DNA of 64,000 nt from Psychrobacter frigidicola. GTDB lineage: Bacteria > Pseudomonadota > Gammaproteobacteria > Pseudomonadales > Moraxellaceae. The notes under the pieces are model-generated. The model searched no databases and was not told where the DNA came from. It saw only the letters and a list, made by a program, of their open reading frames with translations. Location: contig NZ_VORZ01000001.1 in NCBI RefSeq assembly GCF_007997305.1, positions 496,001 to 560,000 of the forward strand, given 5' to 3'. Shown here in pieces: positions 8,719-17,210 of this stretch (position 1 is the stretch's first letter; every line of letters starts with the position of its first letter). The translations under genes and the position numbers were made by a program.

Positions 8719-9133
8719 GTGTCCCATATTTTATACCACATAGAAATATGCTATGAGCGAGCCCAGTTTATGGCTATCCATTTGCTTGGTTGGCGTCTGT
8801 TACGTGGTCTCTAAAACATTTTACCTCATACAGGTAAGATATTTGCTACTACCACTTTTTATCCTAAAATTGATAGGTATCACATGGGAGGCTGGCTTAG
8901 CTAATAAATATTATAAAAAGTTATTGTAAATGGTAATAATTATCGTTATTATAATAACCACTCAGCCAAACGTTGTAAGATATTGATTGCTAAGTAGGTT
9001 TATTTAAAGCGTTATTTAACCCAGTCTAATAATTAGCTTCATTTTTAGTGACACAACGATTGAGCTCATTAACCGATAACATTACCTTAGTAGTAAAACT
9101 AGTAATAGTAGCCTTAACGGTAGGAGCCAGCAC
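8719..9133. other. Intergenic region upstream of bfd
   Basis: No gene is supported in these 415 bases. They contain the Fur-box-like site at 8931-8945 and a short palindrome around 8823-8836. They are probably the control region of bfd. Confidence 0.45.
8931..8945. promoter_or_regulatory. Candidate Fur box upstream of bfd
   Basis: TGGTAATAATTATCG matches the 7-1-7 Fur recognition pattern TGATAAT-N-ATTATCA at 13 of 15 positions. It lies about 190 bases upstream of bfd, a gene that is Fur-controlled in several gammaproteobacteria. The match is by eye, and the distance is larger than usual unless the transcript has a long leader. Confidence 0.6.
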
Positions 9134-9325
9134 ATGTACGTATGTATCTGCAATAACGTGAAAGATAAGCAAATCCAAGCAGCGATTGCCTCTGGTGTTG
9201 ATACCCTTGATGGTTTAAAAGATACGCTCGACGTTGCTACTTGCTGTGGTTGTTGTGAGCCGATGGTCAATGACTATCTACATGAGTATCATGCCAAGCT
9301 TGATGTATTGGCTTTCGCAGTCTAA
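9134..9325 (+). CDS. bfd: Bacterioferritin-associated ferredoxin
   Basis: This 63-residue [2Fe-2S] protein donates electrons to the haem of bacterioferritin so that stored ferric iron is reduced and released. Four cluster cysteines are placed as in the family: CxC at residues 4 and 6, and CxxC at 38 and 41 within a CCGCC stretch. The length matches E. coli Bfd. A GGAG-type ribosome binding site (TAGGAG) precedes the ATG. Two bacterioferritin genes follow on the same strand, and a candidate Fur box lies upstream. This is the expected mobilisation partner for the haem-binding Bfr subunit. Confidence 0.93.
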   Translation: MYVCICNNVKDKQIQAAIASGVDTLDGLKDTLDVATCCGCCEPMVNDYLHEYHAKLDVLAFAV

Positions 9326-9377
9326 GACTGACTCTCTACTATATCTGTATGAGAGATTTAGCAAACCTATCACAATA

Positions 9378-9416
9378 GCCTTACCTTTTACATTAAGTAA
9401 GGCGTCCTCTTTTTTC
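9378..9416 (+). terminator. Probable terminator after bfd
   Basis: A 7-bp stem (GCCTTAC / GTAAGGC) is followed, after six bases, by a run of six T. It is weaker than the other terminators here because the T-run is not adjacent to the stem. Confidence 0.55.
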
Positions 9417-9691
9417 TGAACTTTCCTATCTAAGTTTATTCAAAATCATTCTAGCTAACTATGGTTATCAATTAGCACCTTATTCTTAGTTCCTAACATT
9501 ACAAGCCATATTTTGCCTATGTGTTACACTATCTGTCTAAAGTTATAAGACACTTTGTGGTGTCTGATTTTTACTAATTGGTCTTACCAACCAGTTTGCC
9601 CCTAGTATCATTATTATTAGCATTGTTGTTATTAGCTTTAAGTTAACCGTGATGATAATAGGGTAATCTGAAGAATAGAGGAGTACACGTT
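9417..9691. other. AT-rich intergenic region before the bacterioferritin pair
   Basis: No gene is seen. This probably carries the promoter of the two bfr genes. I could not find a second clear Fur box or a confident sigma-70 promoter. Confidence 0.3.
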
Positions 9692-10180
9692 ATGATAGGC
9701 AGCCAAAAAGTTATTGATTATTTAAACTTCTTACTTGGTGGTGAGCTGGCCGCTCGTGACCAGTATTTCATTCATTCTGAGATGTATGCTGAATGGTATT
9801 ATGGCAGGTTGTATGACCGTATTAGCCATGAAATGCAGGATGAAACCTTGCACGCACAGGACATTATCCGCCGTATTTTGATGCTTGGCGGCAGGCCAAA
9901 CATGAGTGTCAATGATATTCATATTGGAAGTACTGTCCCTGAGATGTTGCAGCTCGATCTTGATCTTGAATATGAGGTAAGACAGCATCTTAAAGACGGT
10001 ATTGCCATATGTGAAGAAGAGCACGACTATGTCACTCGCGAGATGCTCGTGGTTCAGCTAAGAGACACTGAAGAAGATCATGCGCATTGGCTTGAGCAGC
10101 AGCTGCGTCTTATTGAGATGATCGGTCTACCGAATTACCTACAAAGCCAGATGGCTGAAGTACCGCCCAATCTTGTCTAA
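9692..10180 (+). CDS. Bacterioferritin subunit with ferroxidase centre but no haem-ligand Met52
   Basis: This 162-residue four-helix-bundle subunit forms part of the 24-mer iron-storage shell. Compared with E. coli Bfr, the dinuclear ferroxidase ligands are all present: Glu18, Glu51, His54, Glu93 (E. coli 94), Glu127 and His130. The axial haem ligand Met52 is replaced by Thr52, so this subunit should oxidise iron but not bind inter-subunit haem. The next gene shows the opposite pattern. Such two-subunit bacterioferritins are known in Neisseria, Pseudomonas and Magnetospirillum. A GAGG ribosome binding site precedes the ATG. The 68-base gap to the second gene suggests one transcript. Confidence 0.93.
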   Translation: MIGSQKVIDYLNFLLGGELAARDQYFIHSEMYAEWYYGRLYDRISHEMQDETLHAQDIIRRILMLGGRPNMSVNDIHIGSTVPEMLQLDLDLEYEVRQHLKDGIAICEEEHDYVTREMLVVQLRDTEEDHAHWLEQQLRLIEMIGLPNYLQSQMAEVPPNLV

Positions 10181-10248
10181 TTGTCTAAGACAGTAGCGGT
10201 ATAAAATCAGTCATATGAGCATAAAGGTAATAAACAGGGAGAGAAAGT

Positions 10249-10731
10249 ATGAAAGGTGATAAAGACGTTATTCGTGCGCTAAATAAGGTGCTTGGTCAGT
10301 CATTAATTGCGATCAATCAGTATTTTTTGCATGCACGCATCGCACGGTATTGGGGGCTTGAGTTACTTAATGACTCACTATACCATCAGTCTATTGCAGA
10401 GATGAAGTGGTCTGACGATCTCATTGAGCGCATTTTATTGTTAGAAGGTCTACCAAACTTACAGGATTTGGGTAAAGTTCTGGTTGGTGAAGATGTACCC
10501 GAGATTATTGACAGTAACCTGCGCTTAGAGAAGCAAAAGTTCGCTATCATTACAGAGGCCATCACCTTATGTGAAGAGCGTCATGATTACGTATCGCGCC
10601 AGCTGTTGGTAACACTCAAAGATGGTAACGAAGAGTATGAAGACTGGTTAGAGACTCAAGAAGACCTTATTAAAGAAGTTGGAATACAGAATTATATCCA
10701 GTCACAGATGGGTGATGATAAAGCGCCTTAA
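10249..10731 (+). CDS. bfr: Bacterioferritin subunit with haem-ligand Met52 but degenerate ferroxidase centre
   Basis: This 160-residue bacterioferritin begins MKGDKDVIRALNKVLG, close to the E. coli start. It keeps Met52, the haem ligand, and Glu51 and Glu94. Four ferroxidase ligands are changed: Glu18 to Ser, His54 to Trp, Glu127 to Asn and His130 to Tyr. It should therefore bind haem and receive electrons from Bfd but not oxidise iron by itself. With the preceding subunit it probably forms mixed 24-mers. An AGGGAGA ribosome binding site precedes the start. A very strong terminator follows. Confidence 0.94.
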   Translation: MKGDKDVIRALNKVLGQSLIAINQYFLHARIARYWGLELLNDSLYHQSIAEMKWSDDLIERILLLEGLPNLQDLGKVLVGEDVPEIIDSNLRLEKQKFAIITEAITLCEERHDYVSRQLLVTLKDGNEEYEDWLETQEDLIKEVGIQNYIQSQMGDDKAP

Positions 10732-10769
10732 TGCTTAAACAACCTATAGCGGTAGTTTAAGTTAAACTT

Positions 10770-10818
10770 GCCAGCATGCTCTCTTTTCTATTATAAAGGA
10801 GAGCATGCTGGCTTTTTT
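10770..10818 (+). terminator. Strong rho-independent terminator after the bfr pair
   Basis: A perfect 14-bp stem (arms 10770-10783 and 10799-10812) followed by six T. It also separates the bfr genes from the convergent MFS gene. Confidence 0.95.
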
Positions 10819-10873
10819 GGGTCTAAATTTTGGCTGAGCTTGCCGTTTGGGTTCCCAGTTCAGTATCGTATAT

Positions 10874-12250
10874 TTAATACAATCCGCGACCATCTTCTGG
10901 CTGTAAGCGCAAGAAATATAACCCTGAAAGAATCGTCATTCCGCCCAGTATCCAGTAGGTAATATGAAAGGCCGTTAACGTATCTATTTGCAAACGCTCG
11001 CGCAATAAATTAAGTAATGCAGCACCAAAAGCAATACCAAAGGTAATCGCTAATTGCTGATTGACCGCCATCAGACTGTTGCCGCTACTGGTTTCTGTCC
11101 CTTGTAAATCGCCAATCGTAATGGTGTTCATAGCGCTAAACTGCATCGAATTACAAGCGCCCATCAAGGTTAAAATAGGGATAAACCACGGCCAATGTGT
11201 CGGATCATTGAACTGCGCTAGAACGATAATTAAGACTCCTAATAAAAAGGTGTTATAGACCAGAACGGTACGATAGCTATAGCGCTGAATCAGCTTGCTG
11301 ACAAAAGGCTTAACACTTATTGCACCGACTGCAATAGGGGCTAGCAGCCAACCTGCCTGCGAGGGTGAGTATTTAAAGACCACTTGTAATAACAGCGGCA
11401 GTAAAAATGGTACGGCACTGATACCTAAGCGGGTAAAGAAGTTACCTGTAATCCCAATACGAAAGGTACGAATGCTAAATAGGCTCAAGGGAAATATGGC
11501 CGCTGGTCGACGTTTAGCATGCCAAATATAAGCCCCTATTAAGACAGTCGCTACTAGCGCAAGCACCAAACCATATACTCCACGTCCAGTTTGTGAGCCA
11601 AACTCAACTGCTAGCGTAAAGCCGCAAGCAGCAATAGCAAATAAGAAGAAACCCCGCCAATCTAAGCGTTTGGTATCTTCAAATAATGCGGGAACTAGTT
11701 TCTTACCCAGCATAAAGCCGACTACTCCCATCGGAATGTTAATTAAAAATATCCAGTGCCAGCTGGCGTACTGTACGATATAGCCGCCAAGTAACGGCCC
11801 TACTAAAGGGGCGATCAATGCTGGAATTACCGCAAAATTCATGACAGTTAGTAGCTGATTGCGCGGATAGGACTTGACCAAAATCAAGCGCGCAACGGGC
11901 GTCATCATCGCGCCACCAATACCTTGCACAATACGCGAGCCAATCAAAAAATCTAAATTAGTTGAGGCGGCACATAAGATGGAGCCAATACAAAAAATGA
12001 TAATCGCCGTTAAGAATACGCGCCGCGTGCCATATTTATCTGCCAAAAAGCCGCTAATCGGAATAAAGATAGCCAAAGTCAACGCATAGCTGATAACTGC
12101 CCACTGCATTTTTAGCGGTGACTCTCCCAATGCTTGTGCCATTTGCGGTAATGCCGTATTTAAAATGGTGGCATCCAAAATCTGCATAAACAGCGCCACT
12201 GCCAACACATAGGGTAGATATTTGCTTTGTACTGCTGTTAGCGTCACCAT
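10874..12250 (-). CDS. MFS multidrug efflux transporter, DHA2 (EmrB/QacA, MdtD-like) family
   Basis: This 458-residue inner-membrane protein is a proton-coupled major facilitator. The first membrane helix holds LDATILNTALP (residues 25-35), the DHA2-family motif. Motif A, GFLADKYGTRRV, lies at residues 67-78. GSRIVQGIGGAMMTPVARLI and GPLLGGYIVQYASWHWIFLI are typical of the drug:H+ antiporter group. Its length is closest to MdtD. The substrate cannot be inferred. It stands alone on the minus strand, convergent with the bfr genes, and no regulator is adjacent. No strong ribosome binding site was seen ahead of the ATG at 12250. Confidence 0.88.
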   Translation of the reverse strand: MVTLTAVQSKYLPYVLAVALFMQILDATILNTALPQMAQALGESPLKMQWAVISYALTLAIFIPISGFLADKYGTRRVFLTAIIIFCIGSILCAASTNLDFLIGSRIVQGIGGAMMTPVARLILVKSYPRNQLLTVMNFAVIPALIAPLVGPLLGGYIVQYASWHWIFLINIPMGVVGFMLGKKLVPALFEDTKRLDWRGFFLFAIAACGFTLAVEFGSQTGRGVYGLVLALVATVLIGAYIWHAKRRPAAIFPLSLFSIRTFRIGITGNFFTRLGISAVPFLLPLLLQVVFKYSPSQAGWLLAPIAVGAISVKPFVSKLIQRYSYRTVLVYNTFLLGVLIIVLAQFNDPTHWPWFIPILTLMGACNSMQFSAMNTITIGDLQGTETSSGNSLMAVNQQLAITFGIAFGAALLNLLRERLQIDTLTAFHITYWILGGMTILSGLYFLRLQPEDGRGLY

Positions 12251-12451
12251 ACGACTGTCACCAAAATTTTAATCTATTTATCATAGCGTCTTTAATTATG
12301 AAGCACGCCTTACCATGCCCGTAGTATAAGAATAACTTTCAGGTAATAAAAGATAAGCAAGGTAACGATGCAAACGTATGGTTTGAAAGCAACGATTTAA
12401 ACAACAGCTACATTAATTACAGGAGAGGCCTGTATAGGCAGGCAAGCCCTC

Positions 12452-12511
12452 GTTATAGTAGGAAACGTCTGTGTTTACTATAACCATTTAATATAAGTGT
12501 TTCACTTATAT
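12452..12511. promoter_or_regulatory. Two perfect palindromes in front of the YghU-type GST gene
   Basis: First element: GTTATAGTA (12452-12460) and TACTATAAC (12476-12484), perfect 9-base arms around 15 bases. Second: ATATAAGTG (12491-12499) and CACTTATAT (12503-12511), perfect 9-base arms around TTT. They end 41 bases before the start codon at 12553. Neither is followed by a T-run. They look like repressor or activator operators overlapping the promoter, but the regulator is unknown. Confidence 0.5.
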
Positions 12512-12552
12512 TCCTACTCAAAATAAAGTTCATTAATAATTAAGGATATTCC

Positions 12553-13419
12553 ATGAGTAATACTAATAAAAATAATACCACTAACGTGCAGGACGCTGAC
12601 TACACCCCTCCTAAAGTGTGGACAAACGATAAAGAAAATGGTGGCAAGTTTGCTAGCACTAATCGCCCAACGGCTGGTGCGCGTCACAAGCAAACCCTAC
12701 CGATAGGAGAGGCGCCGCTACAACTGTACTCACTGAATACTCCAAATGGGGTTAAGGTCAATATCCTGTTAGAAGAGCTGGCTGAGATTGGCGTCAAAGG
12801 CGCTGAATACGATGCCTACCAAGTAGATATTTCTGCGGGTGACCAATTTGGCTCAGATTTTGTCGCCATTAACCCCAACTCAAAAATTCCAGCGCTCGTT
12901 GATTACTCTGCTGTAAAAGATGCCAATAAAAAGGATGGCGAAGCTGTCGAAATTTTTGAGTCTGGGGCTATTTTATTATACTTAGCAGAAAAATTTGGCA
13001 AGTTTGTGCCCATGATGCAACAAGGGCAAGCGCGCGCTGAGTGTCTGTCTTGGGTTATGTGGCAAGTGGGTAGTACACCTTTCTTAGGTGGCGGCTTTGG
13101 ACACTTTTATGCCTATGCTCCTGAGCCAATGGAATATCCGATTAATCGCTATACTATGGAGACCAAGCGTCAGCTCGATGTGCTTGATATACACCTAAAA
13201 AATAGTGAATACATGTGTGGTAATAATGAAGCAGACTATAATATCGCGGATATTATTATTTGGGCATGGTATGGCCAGCTGGTATTAGGTAAGTTATACG
13301 ATGCGGCTGAATTTCTGCAAGTTGACGGCTATAAAAACGTCCAACGCTGGGCACAAAAAATAGCGGAGCGTCCTGCAGTAAAACGTGCGGTAAATTTGTC
13401 ATTAAAACCAATTGGTTAG
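12553..13419 (+). CDS. yghU: Glutathione S-transferase family disulfide-bond oxidoreductase, YghU type
   Basis: This 288-residue protein aligns along most of its length with E. coli YghU, a Nu-class GST with glutathionyl disulfide reductase activity. Shared features are the N-terminal extension YTPPKVWTNDKENGGKFA, LYSLNTPNGVKVNILLEEL at the start of the thioredoxin-like fold, NPNSKIPALVD, and FLGGGFGHFYAYAP in the helical domain. The C-terminal tail is shorter than in E. coli, ending at RPAVKRAVNLSLKPIG. It is cytosolic and monocistronic, with an AAGGA ribosome binding site. Two palindromes upstream suggest dedicated control, perhaps by oxidative stress. Confidence 0.92.
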   Translation: MSNTNKNNTTNVQDADYTPPKVWTNDKENGGKFASTNRPTAGARHKQTLPIGEAPLQLYSLNTPNGVKVNILLEELAEIGVKGAEYDAYQVDISAGDQFGSDFVAINPNSKIPALVDYSAVKDANKKDGEAVEIFESGAILLYLAEKFGKFVPMMQQGQARAECLSWVMWQVGSTPFLGGGFGHFYAYAPEPMEYPINRYTMETKRQLDVLDIHLKNSEYMCGNNEADYNIADIIIWAWYGQLVLGKLYDAAEFLQVDGYKNVQRWAQKIAERPAVKRAVNLSLKPIG

Positions 13420-13481
13420 TTTGGGTTTAGCAGGTGAGTTAGTATGAACTGTCTGTTACTAATAAAAATTTGAATACCAAT

Positions 13482-13511
13482 AAGGCTGATAAGTAATCAC
13501 TTATCGGCCTT
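13482..13511 (+). terminator. Hairpin after the YghU-type gene
   Basis: A 13-bp stem with one G-U pair and a 4-base loop, 62 bases after the stop codon. The following sequence has only three T in a row, so termination may be partial. The rest of 13420-13740 shows no gene. Confidence 0.55.
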
Positions 13512-13740
13512 AACTTTGGTCAGCAATTATGTTTGAGAGGTTATTTTTAAAAGACATTTGCTTGTATATTTACACAGTGATACATTAGTACAACAGTCAG
13601 AAACATCGGTAGGTTAAGATACGACGTGAAAACAGATTTTCGCGGTCTATGGTTTTAATAGTTTTACTATTAATCATTTTGTTTTCAACGGATTGTTTTT
13701 GGACCCTTACTTTTATAATAATAACTAAGATGACCTGTCT

Positions 13741-14823
13741 ATGGTAAAGAATAAAATGTTGTTTTCGGTATTGGCTGCCATGAGTGCGGGCTTAGTTAGT
13801 CCTATGAGCATGGCAGCAGCACCCGCTGAGTTTATCCACCAAGATTGGCAAGTGGTCTGTGACAACACGCGCACGTGCCGGCTGGCAGGCTATCAAGCTG
13901 AGAATAATAGTGATTTTCCAGTATCTGTATTATTGATTCGCCGTGCTGGTGTCAATGCTGGCGTGTCTGGAAAGGTCAAACTTGGCGGCGCTAAAGACAG
14001 CTCATCTAAAGCCTTATTGCAGTTAGGTAGTCGTCACCGTATCTCATTGTTTATCAATGATAAAGACTTAGGCGAGACCAAAGCATTTTCAACCGTGACC
14101 GGCGATGCTGATTTTACGCCTGCTCAAGTTACGGCGCTGCTTGAGGCATTAACCAAGTCTAGCAAGATTGAGCTGGTACTCCGTAATTCACGCTGGCAGT
14201 TGTCTGATAAAGGGGCAACTGCAGTGATGCTAAAGGCCGATGAGGCACAAGGGCGCGTAGGAACCACAAGCGCTTTTATTAGTGCCGATAGTGCTAATAA
14301 ATATAATAGCAGTGTGTTAGCACCTAAACCCACCCCGCAGCTGCGCTTGGTGACCCCAAACCCCAAAGCCCGCTCTAACACTGATAAAAAGTTCAGCATG
14401 AAGTCCTCACAATTATCAGCCTTGATGCAAGGCACTATAAAAGAGGTGAGTAACGACTGCCCAAGCTTAGGGGATAGTTCGCCATGGCGTGTCAGTCGTC
14501 TAAATAGTACGCAGCTGTTGGTGCAGCACAATTGCTGGTCAGGTGCTTACAATGCTGGCACTGGCGCTTGGGTGATGAAAGATAGCAAACCTTATAACCC
14601 TATATTGGTTACCACCAGTGCGACAGACTATGATAACGGCAAAATAAGTTCGGTACAAAAAGGCCGCGGTATCGGTGATTGCTTGAGTAAGACATATTGG
14701 ATATGGACAGGAACAAGCTTTGCGAAAAGTCATGAAAGTACGACAGGGTTATGCCGTATGGTAGAGGCGGGTGGAGCCTGGCAATTACCCACTTATGTCA
14801 CAGAAGTTAAAACACTGCGCTAA
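13741..14823 (+). CDS. DUF1176 domain-containing exported protein
   Basis: This 360-residue protein has a Sec signal peptide (MVKNKMLFSVLAAMSAGLVS, cleaved near AMAAAPA around residues 24-28). The mature part begins FIHQDWQVVCDNTRTCRLAGYQ and continues with a conserved arrangement of Cys and Trp residues, matching the DUF1176 family of gammaproteobacterial periplasmic proteins. The function of the family is not established; invasion-associated-locus-B-like folds have been suggested for the N-terminal half. It stands alone between the YghU and helicase genes. No strong ribosome binding site is visible. Confidence 0.8.
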   Translation: MVKNKMLFSVLAAMSAGLVSPMSMAAAPAEFIHQDWQVVCDNTRTCRLAGYQAENNSDFPVSVLLIRRAGVNAGVSGKVKLGGAKDSSSKALLQLGSRHRISLFINDKDLGETKAFSTVTGDADFTPAQVTALLEALTKSSKIELVLRNSRWQLSDKGATAVMLKADEAQGRVGTTSAFISADSANKYNSSVLAPKPTPQLRLVTPNPKARSNTDKKFSMKSSQLSALMQGTIKEVSNDCPSLGDSSPWRVSRLNSTQLLVQHNCWSGAYNAGTGAWVMKDSKPYNPILVTTSATDYDNGKISSVQKGRGIGDCLSKTYWIWTGTSFAKSHESTTGLCRMVEAGGAWQLPTYVTEVKTLR

Positions 14824-14889
14824 GAGTGGTTAACATAAAAAAGGTTTTTAAAACAAATTAAAAAATAAATACAGTTGGCATATTTACTG

Positions 14890-14898
14890 TGCTATACT
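14890..14898 (+). promoter_or_regulatory. Extended -10 promoter of the DEAD-box helicase gene
   Basis: TGCTATACT fits the extended -10 pattern TGnTATAAT with one mismatch. A TTGGCA lies only 12 bases upstream, too close to act as a normal -35, so the extended -10 is the better explanation. Transcription would start near 14905. Confidence 0.5.
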
Positions 14899-14904
14899 GC
14901 GTCG

Positions 14905-15287
14905 CCACGTTAGCATAGACTGACGTGAATTATGAGATTGATAACATCGCCTGCGATTTTGGGTCTAGGATGACCATGAGTAATTGTTGCCGATGATTTT
15001 GTGTGATTAAATAATCCTATTATTTAATACTCATATCTTATCTACCAGTGCCGTATTTAACGGGCTAGATTGATTGTTGTTAGGTTTACGTGCTTTAGAC
15101 AAAGTAATGATAATCCGTTTATAACAAACAAAGATGAGACTCTCGGCATTACCACCAAAATACGTCAGACAGCATGCAAGCTTACTATTTATCGATATTT
15201 CGATAAACAAGCTGCGTGATGAACGGTTATCAGTGGTATGCATCAAGCTTGTTGAATTTACAGCAGCTTATACTACCAAGGATAATC
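14905..15287 (+). other. Long structured 5' leader of the DEAD-box helicase mRNA
   Basis: About 380 bases separate the candidate promoter from the start codon and contain no convincing gene. Two clear hairpins are visible: TTAAATAAT / ATTATTTAA at 15007-15027 and a long one at 15179-15213 with TTTATCGA / TCGATAAA as its core. Long leaders are known for cold-shock and autoregulated RNA-helicase mRNAs; a similar role here is inferred. Confidence 0.5.
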
Positions 15288-16937
15288 ATGACTGACATCT
15301 TATCTGCAATCGCAGCTGAAAACGGCATCATCGAAAACACCGACACCCCAAATACTGCTACTAGTAATGAAGCGGCTACTACTACTACTGACGACGATCA
15401 AGTGACCTTTACTGATCTTAACATTGCCAAGCCAATCCTTACCGCGCTTGAACGCAGTGGCTATACCCACCCAACACCTATTCAAGCACAAGCGATTCCT
15501 TTTGCTTTAGCGGGTCGCGATCTTTTGTTATCAGCGCAAACCGGTAGTGGTAAAACGGCTGCATTCGTTATTCCATTATTAGACCGTTTAAGCCGTGCGA
15601 CTAGCTTCGATAAATATACCAAAGCCCTTATCTTAACGCCAACGCGTGAACTTGCTCAGCAAGTACATGACAGCGTGCGTACCTATTCTAAAGACATGCG
15701 TGGTTTGTTCTGCGTACCACTGGTTGGCGGCGCACCGTACAATGGTCAGATTACGGCTTTGAAAAAAGGCGTACAAGTTATTGTCGCAACCCCTGGCCGT
15801 CTACTTGATCATATTAATGCTGGCCGTGTTGATTTATCACAGCTCGAAGTATTGGTACTTGATGAAGCAGATCGTATGCTAGATATGGGTTTTGCTGATG
15901 ACATCAGTGATATCTTACGAGCAGCACCGAGTGATCGTCAAACCATCATGTGTTCTGCAACTTGGGATGGTCCTGTTGGCAAAATTGCAGCCAGCTTTAC
16001 TAAGAATCCTGAGCGCGTTGCTATTAAAGTAGAATCAGCACATATTGACGAAAAAGTGTACTACTGTGATGACTTTGATCATAAAAACAGATTGCTTGAC
16101 AAAATCGTTTGCCAAAAAGATATGGAACAAGTGATCATTTTTGCAGCAACTAAGCGTAGCACTGAAAAATTAGCAAAATCTCTACAAGAAGAGGGTCATA
16201 AAGCCAGCTTCTTACATGGTGATTTGCCACAAAGCAAGCGTAACCGTATCGTTCAAGACCTACGCAATGGTAAATGCAAAATTTTGGTAGCGACTGACGT
16301 TGCTGCACGTGGTCTTGATGTACCAGCGCTATCACATGTCATTAACTATGACCTACCGCGCCAAACTGAAGATTACGTGCATCGTATTGGACGTTGTGGT
16401 CGTGCCGGCCGTACTGGTGTAGCCATCAGCTTATGTAGCATGGATGATCGTCCACAGTTAAACGCGATTAACCGTTATTTAGATCGTAAAATGGAAGTTT
16501 GTGTCATCGAAGGCATGGAACCTAAAAAGACTTATGTTCCAAGCGAAAATAAAGGCAATGGCCGTGGGCGTGGTCGCTCAGGCGGCGGTAACGGTCAAGG
16601 CCGTGGTCGCTCAGCTGGTGGTTATCAGGGCAAGCCTAGTAATCAACGTGGTCGTCCATCAGGCGATAGCAGCACTGGCACTGGTCAACGCGCAAGCAAT
16701 GACAGCGGTTATCAAGGTAAGCCACGTGATTCATCTGGCAAGCCAAGTGAGCGTTCAGGTGGCAAGCCGTATCAAGGCAAGCGCACTGGTGCTCCTAGCC
16801 GTGGTGATGGCACAAGCGCACCACGCGGTGATCGCGCAGCAACGGGTCGCGGCCAAGGTCGTCCTACTGGCCGTTCAGGTTCAGGTAATAGCCAAGGCGG
16901 CCGCCCAACTGGCGGTAACCGTAACAAAAACTCGTAA
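15288..16937 (+). CDS. DEAD-box ATP-dependent RNA helicase with Arg/Gly-rich tail (RhlE/DeaD type)
   Basis: From the ATG at 15288 (AAGGA at 15278-15282, five bases before it) the protein has 549 residues; an in-frame ATG at 15216 has no ribosome binding site. Helicase motifs are complete: Q motif in YTHPTPIQ, motif I AQTGSGKT (residues 83-90), DEAD (192-195), SAT (223-225), ARGLD and HRIGRCGRAGR. From about residue 422 the tail is a low-complexity Arg-Gly-Gln-Ser region with repeated GRG and YQGKP units, which usually binds RNA without sequence preference. Likely roles are ribosome assembly and mRNA unwinding at low temperature. The long leader supports autoregulation or cold control. Confidence 0.92.
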   Translation: MTDILSAIAAENGIIENTDTPNTATSNEAATTTTDDDQVTFTDLNIAKPILTALERSGYTHPTPIQAQAIPFALAGRDLLLSAQTGSGKTAAFVIPLLDRLSRATSFDKYTKALILTPTRELAQQVHDSVRTYSKDMRGLFCVPLVGGAPYNGQITALKKGVQVIVATPGRLLDHINAGRVDLSQLEVLVLDEADRMLDMGFADDISDILRAAPSDRQTIMCSATWDGPVGKIAASFTKNPERVAIKVESAHIDEKVYYCDDFDHKNRLLDKIVCQKDMEQVIIFAATKRSTEKLAKSLQEEGHKASFLHGDLPQSKRNRIVQDLRNGKCKILVATDVAARGLDVPALSHVINYDLPRQTEDYVHRIGRCGRAGRTGVAISLCSMDDRPQLNAINRYLDRKMEVCVIEGMEPKKTYVPSENKGNGRGRGRSGGGNGQGRGRSAGGYQGKPSNQRGRPSGDSSTGTGQRASNDSGYQGKPRDSSGKPSERSGGKPYQGKRTGAPSRGDGTSAPRGDRAATGRGQGRPTGRSGSGNSQGGRPTGGNRNKNS

Positions 16938-17005
16938 TAAGCGAATCTTTAGCAGCTAGGCTAATTTTAGCCAGTCCAATCGCTAACAATGAGTTCTAAA
17001 TAAAG

Positions 17006-17036
17006 AAAAGCCAGATACTTGCTATCTGGCTTTTTT
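17006..17036 (+). terminator. Rho-independent terminator of the helicase gene
   Basis: A perfect 10-bp stem (AAGCCAGATA / TATCTGGCTT) with a 5-base loop, running into a T-run. Confidence 0.92.
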
Positions 17037-17210
17037 GTGCTTGCATGGTTTTTTTGTAAAATCTTCGTTTATTCCCTTTAAATAAATTCCTATGAGAACT
17101 CTCTCGTTTATATATGACACTTCAAACAAGCTAAATCGCTGCTTGCGCTAGTTTTGACCTTTGTCTATACTGGCAAATTTTTATTATCTGCTGTAACTTG
17201 GAGCCATTTG

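Noticed and set aside
10768-10962. A 64-codon ORF across the bfr terminator
   Set aside because: It spans the terminator hairpin and the 3' end of the MFS gene; no coding signal.
16501-16959. A 152-codon ORF inside the end of the helicase gene
   Set aside because: It reads the Arg/Gly-rich tail in another frame; the Ala/Val-rich product reflects repeat composition and is not a gene.
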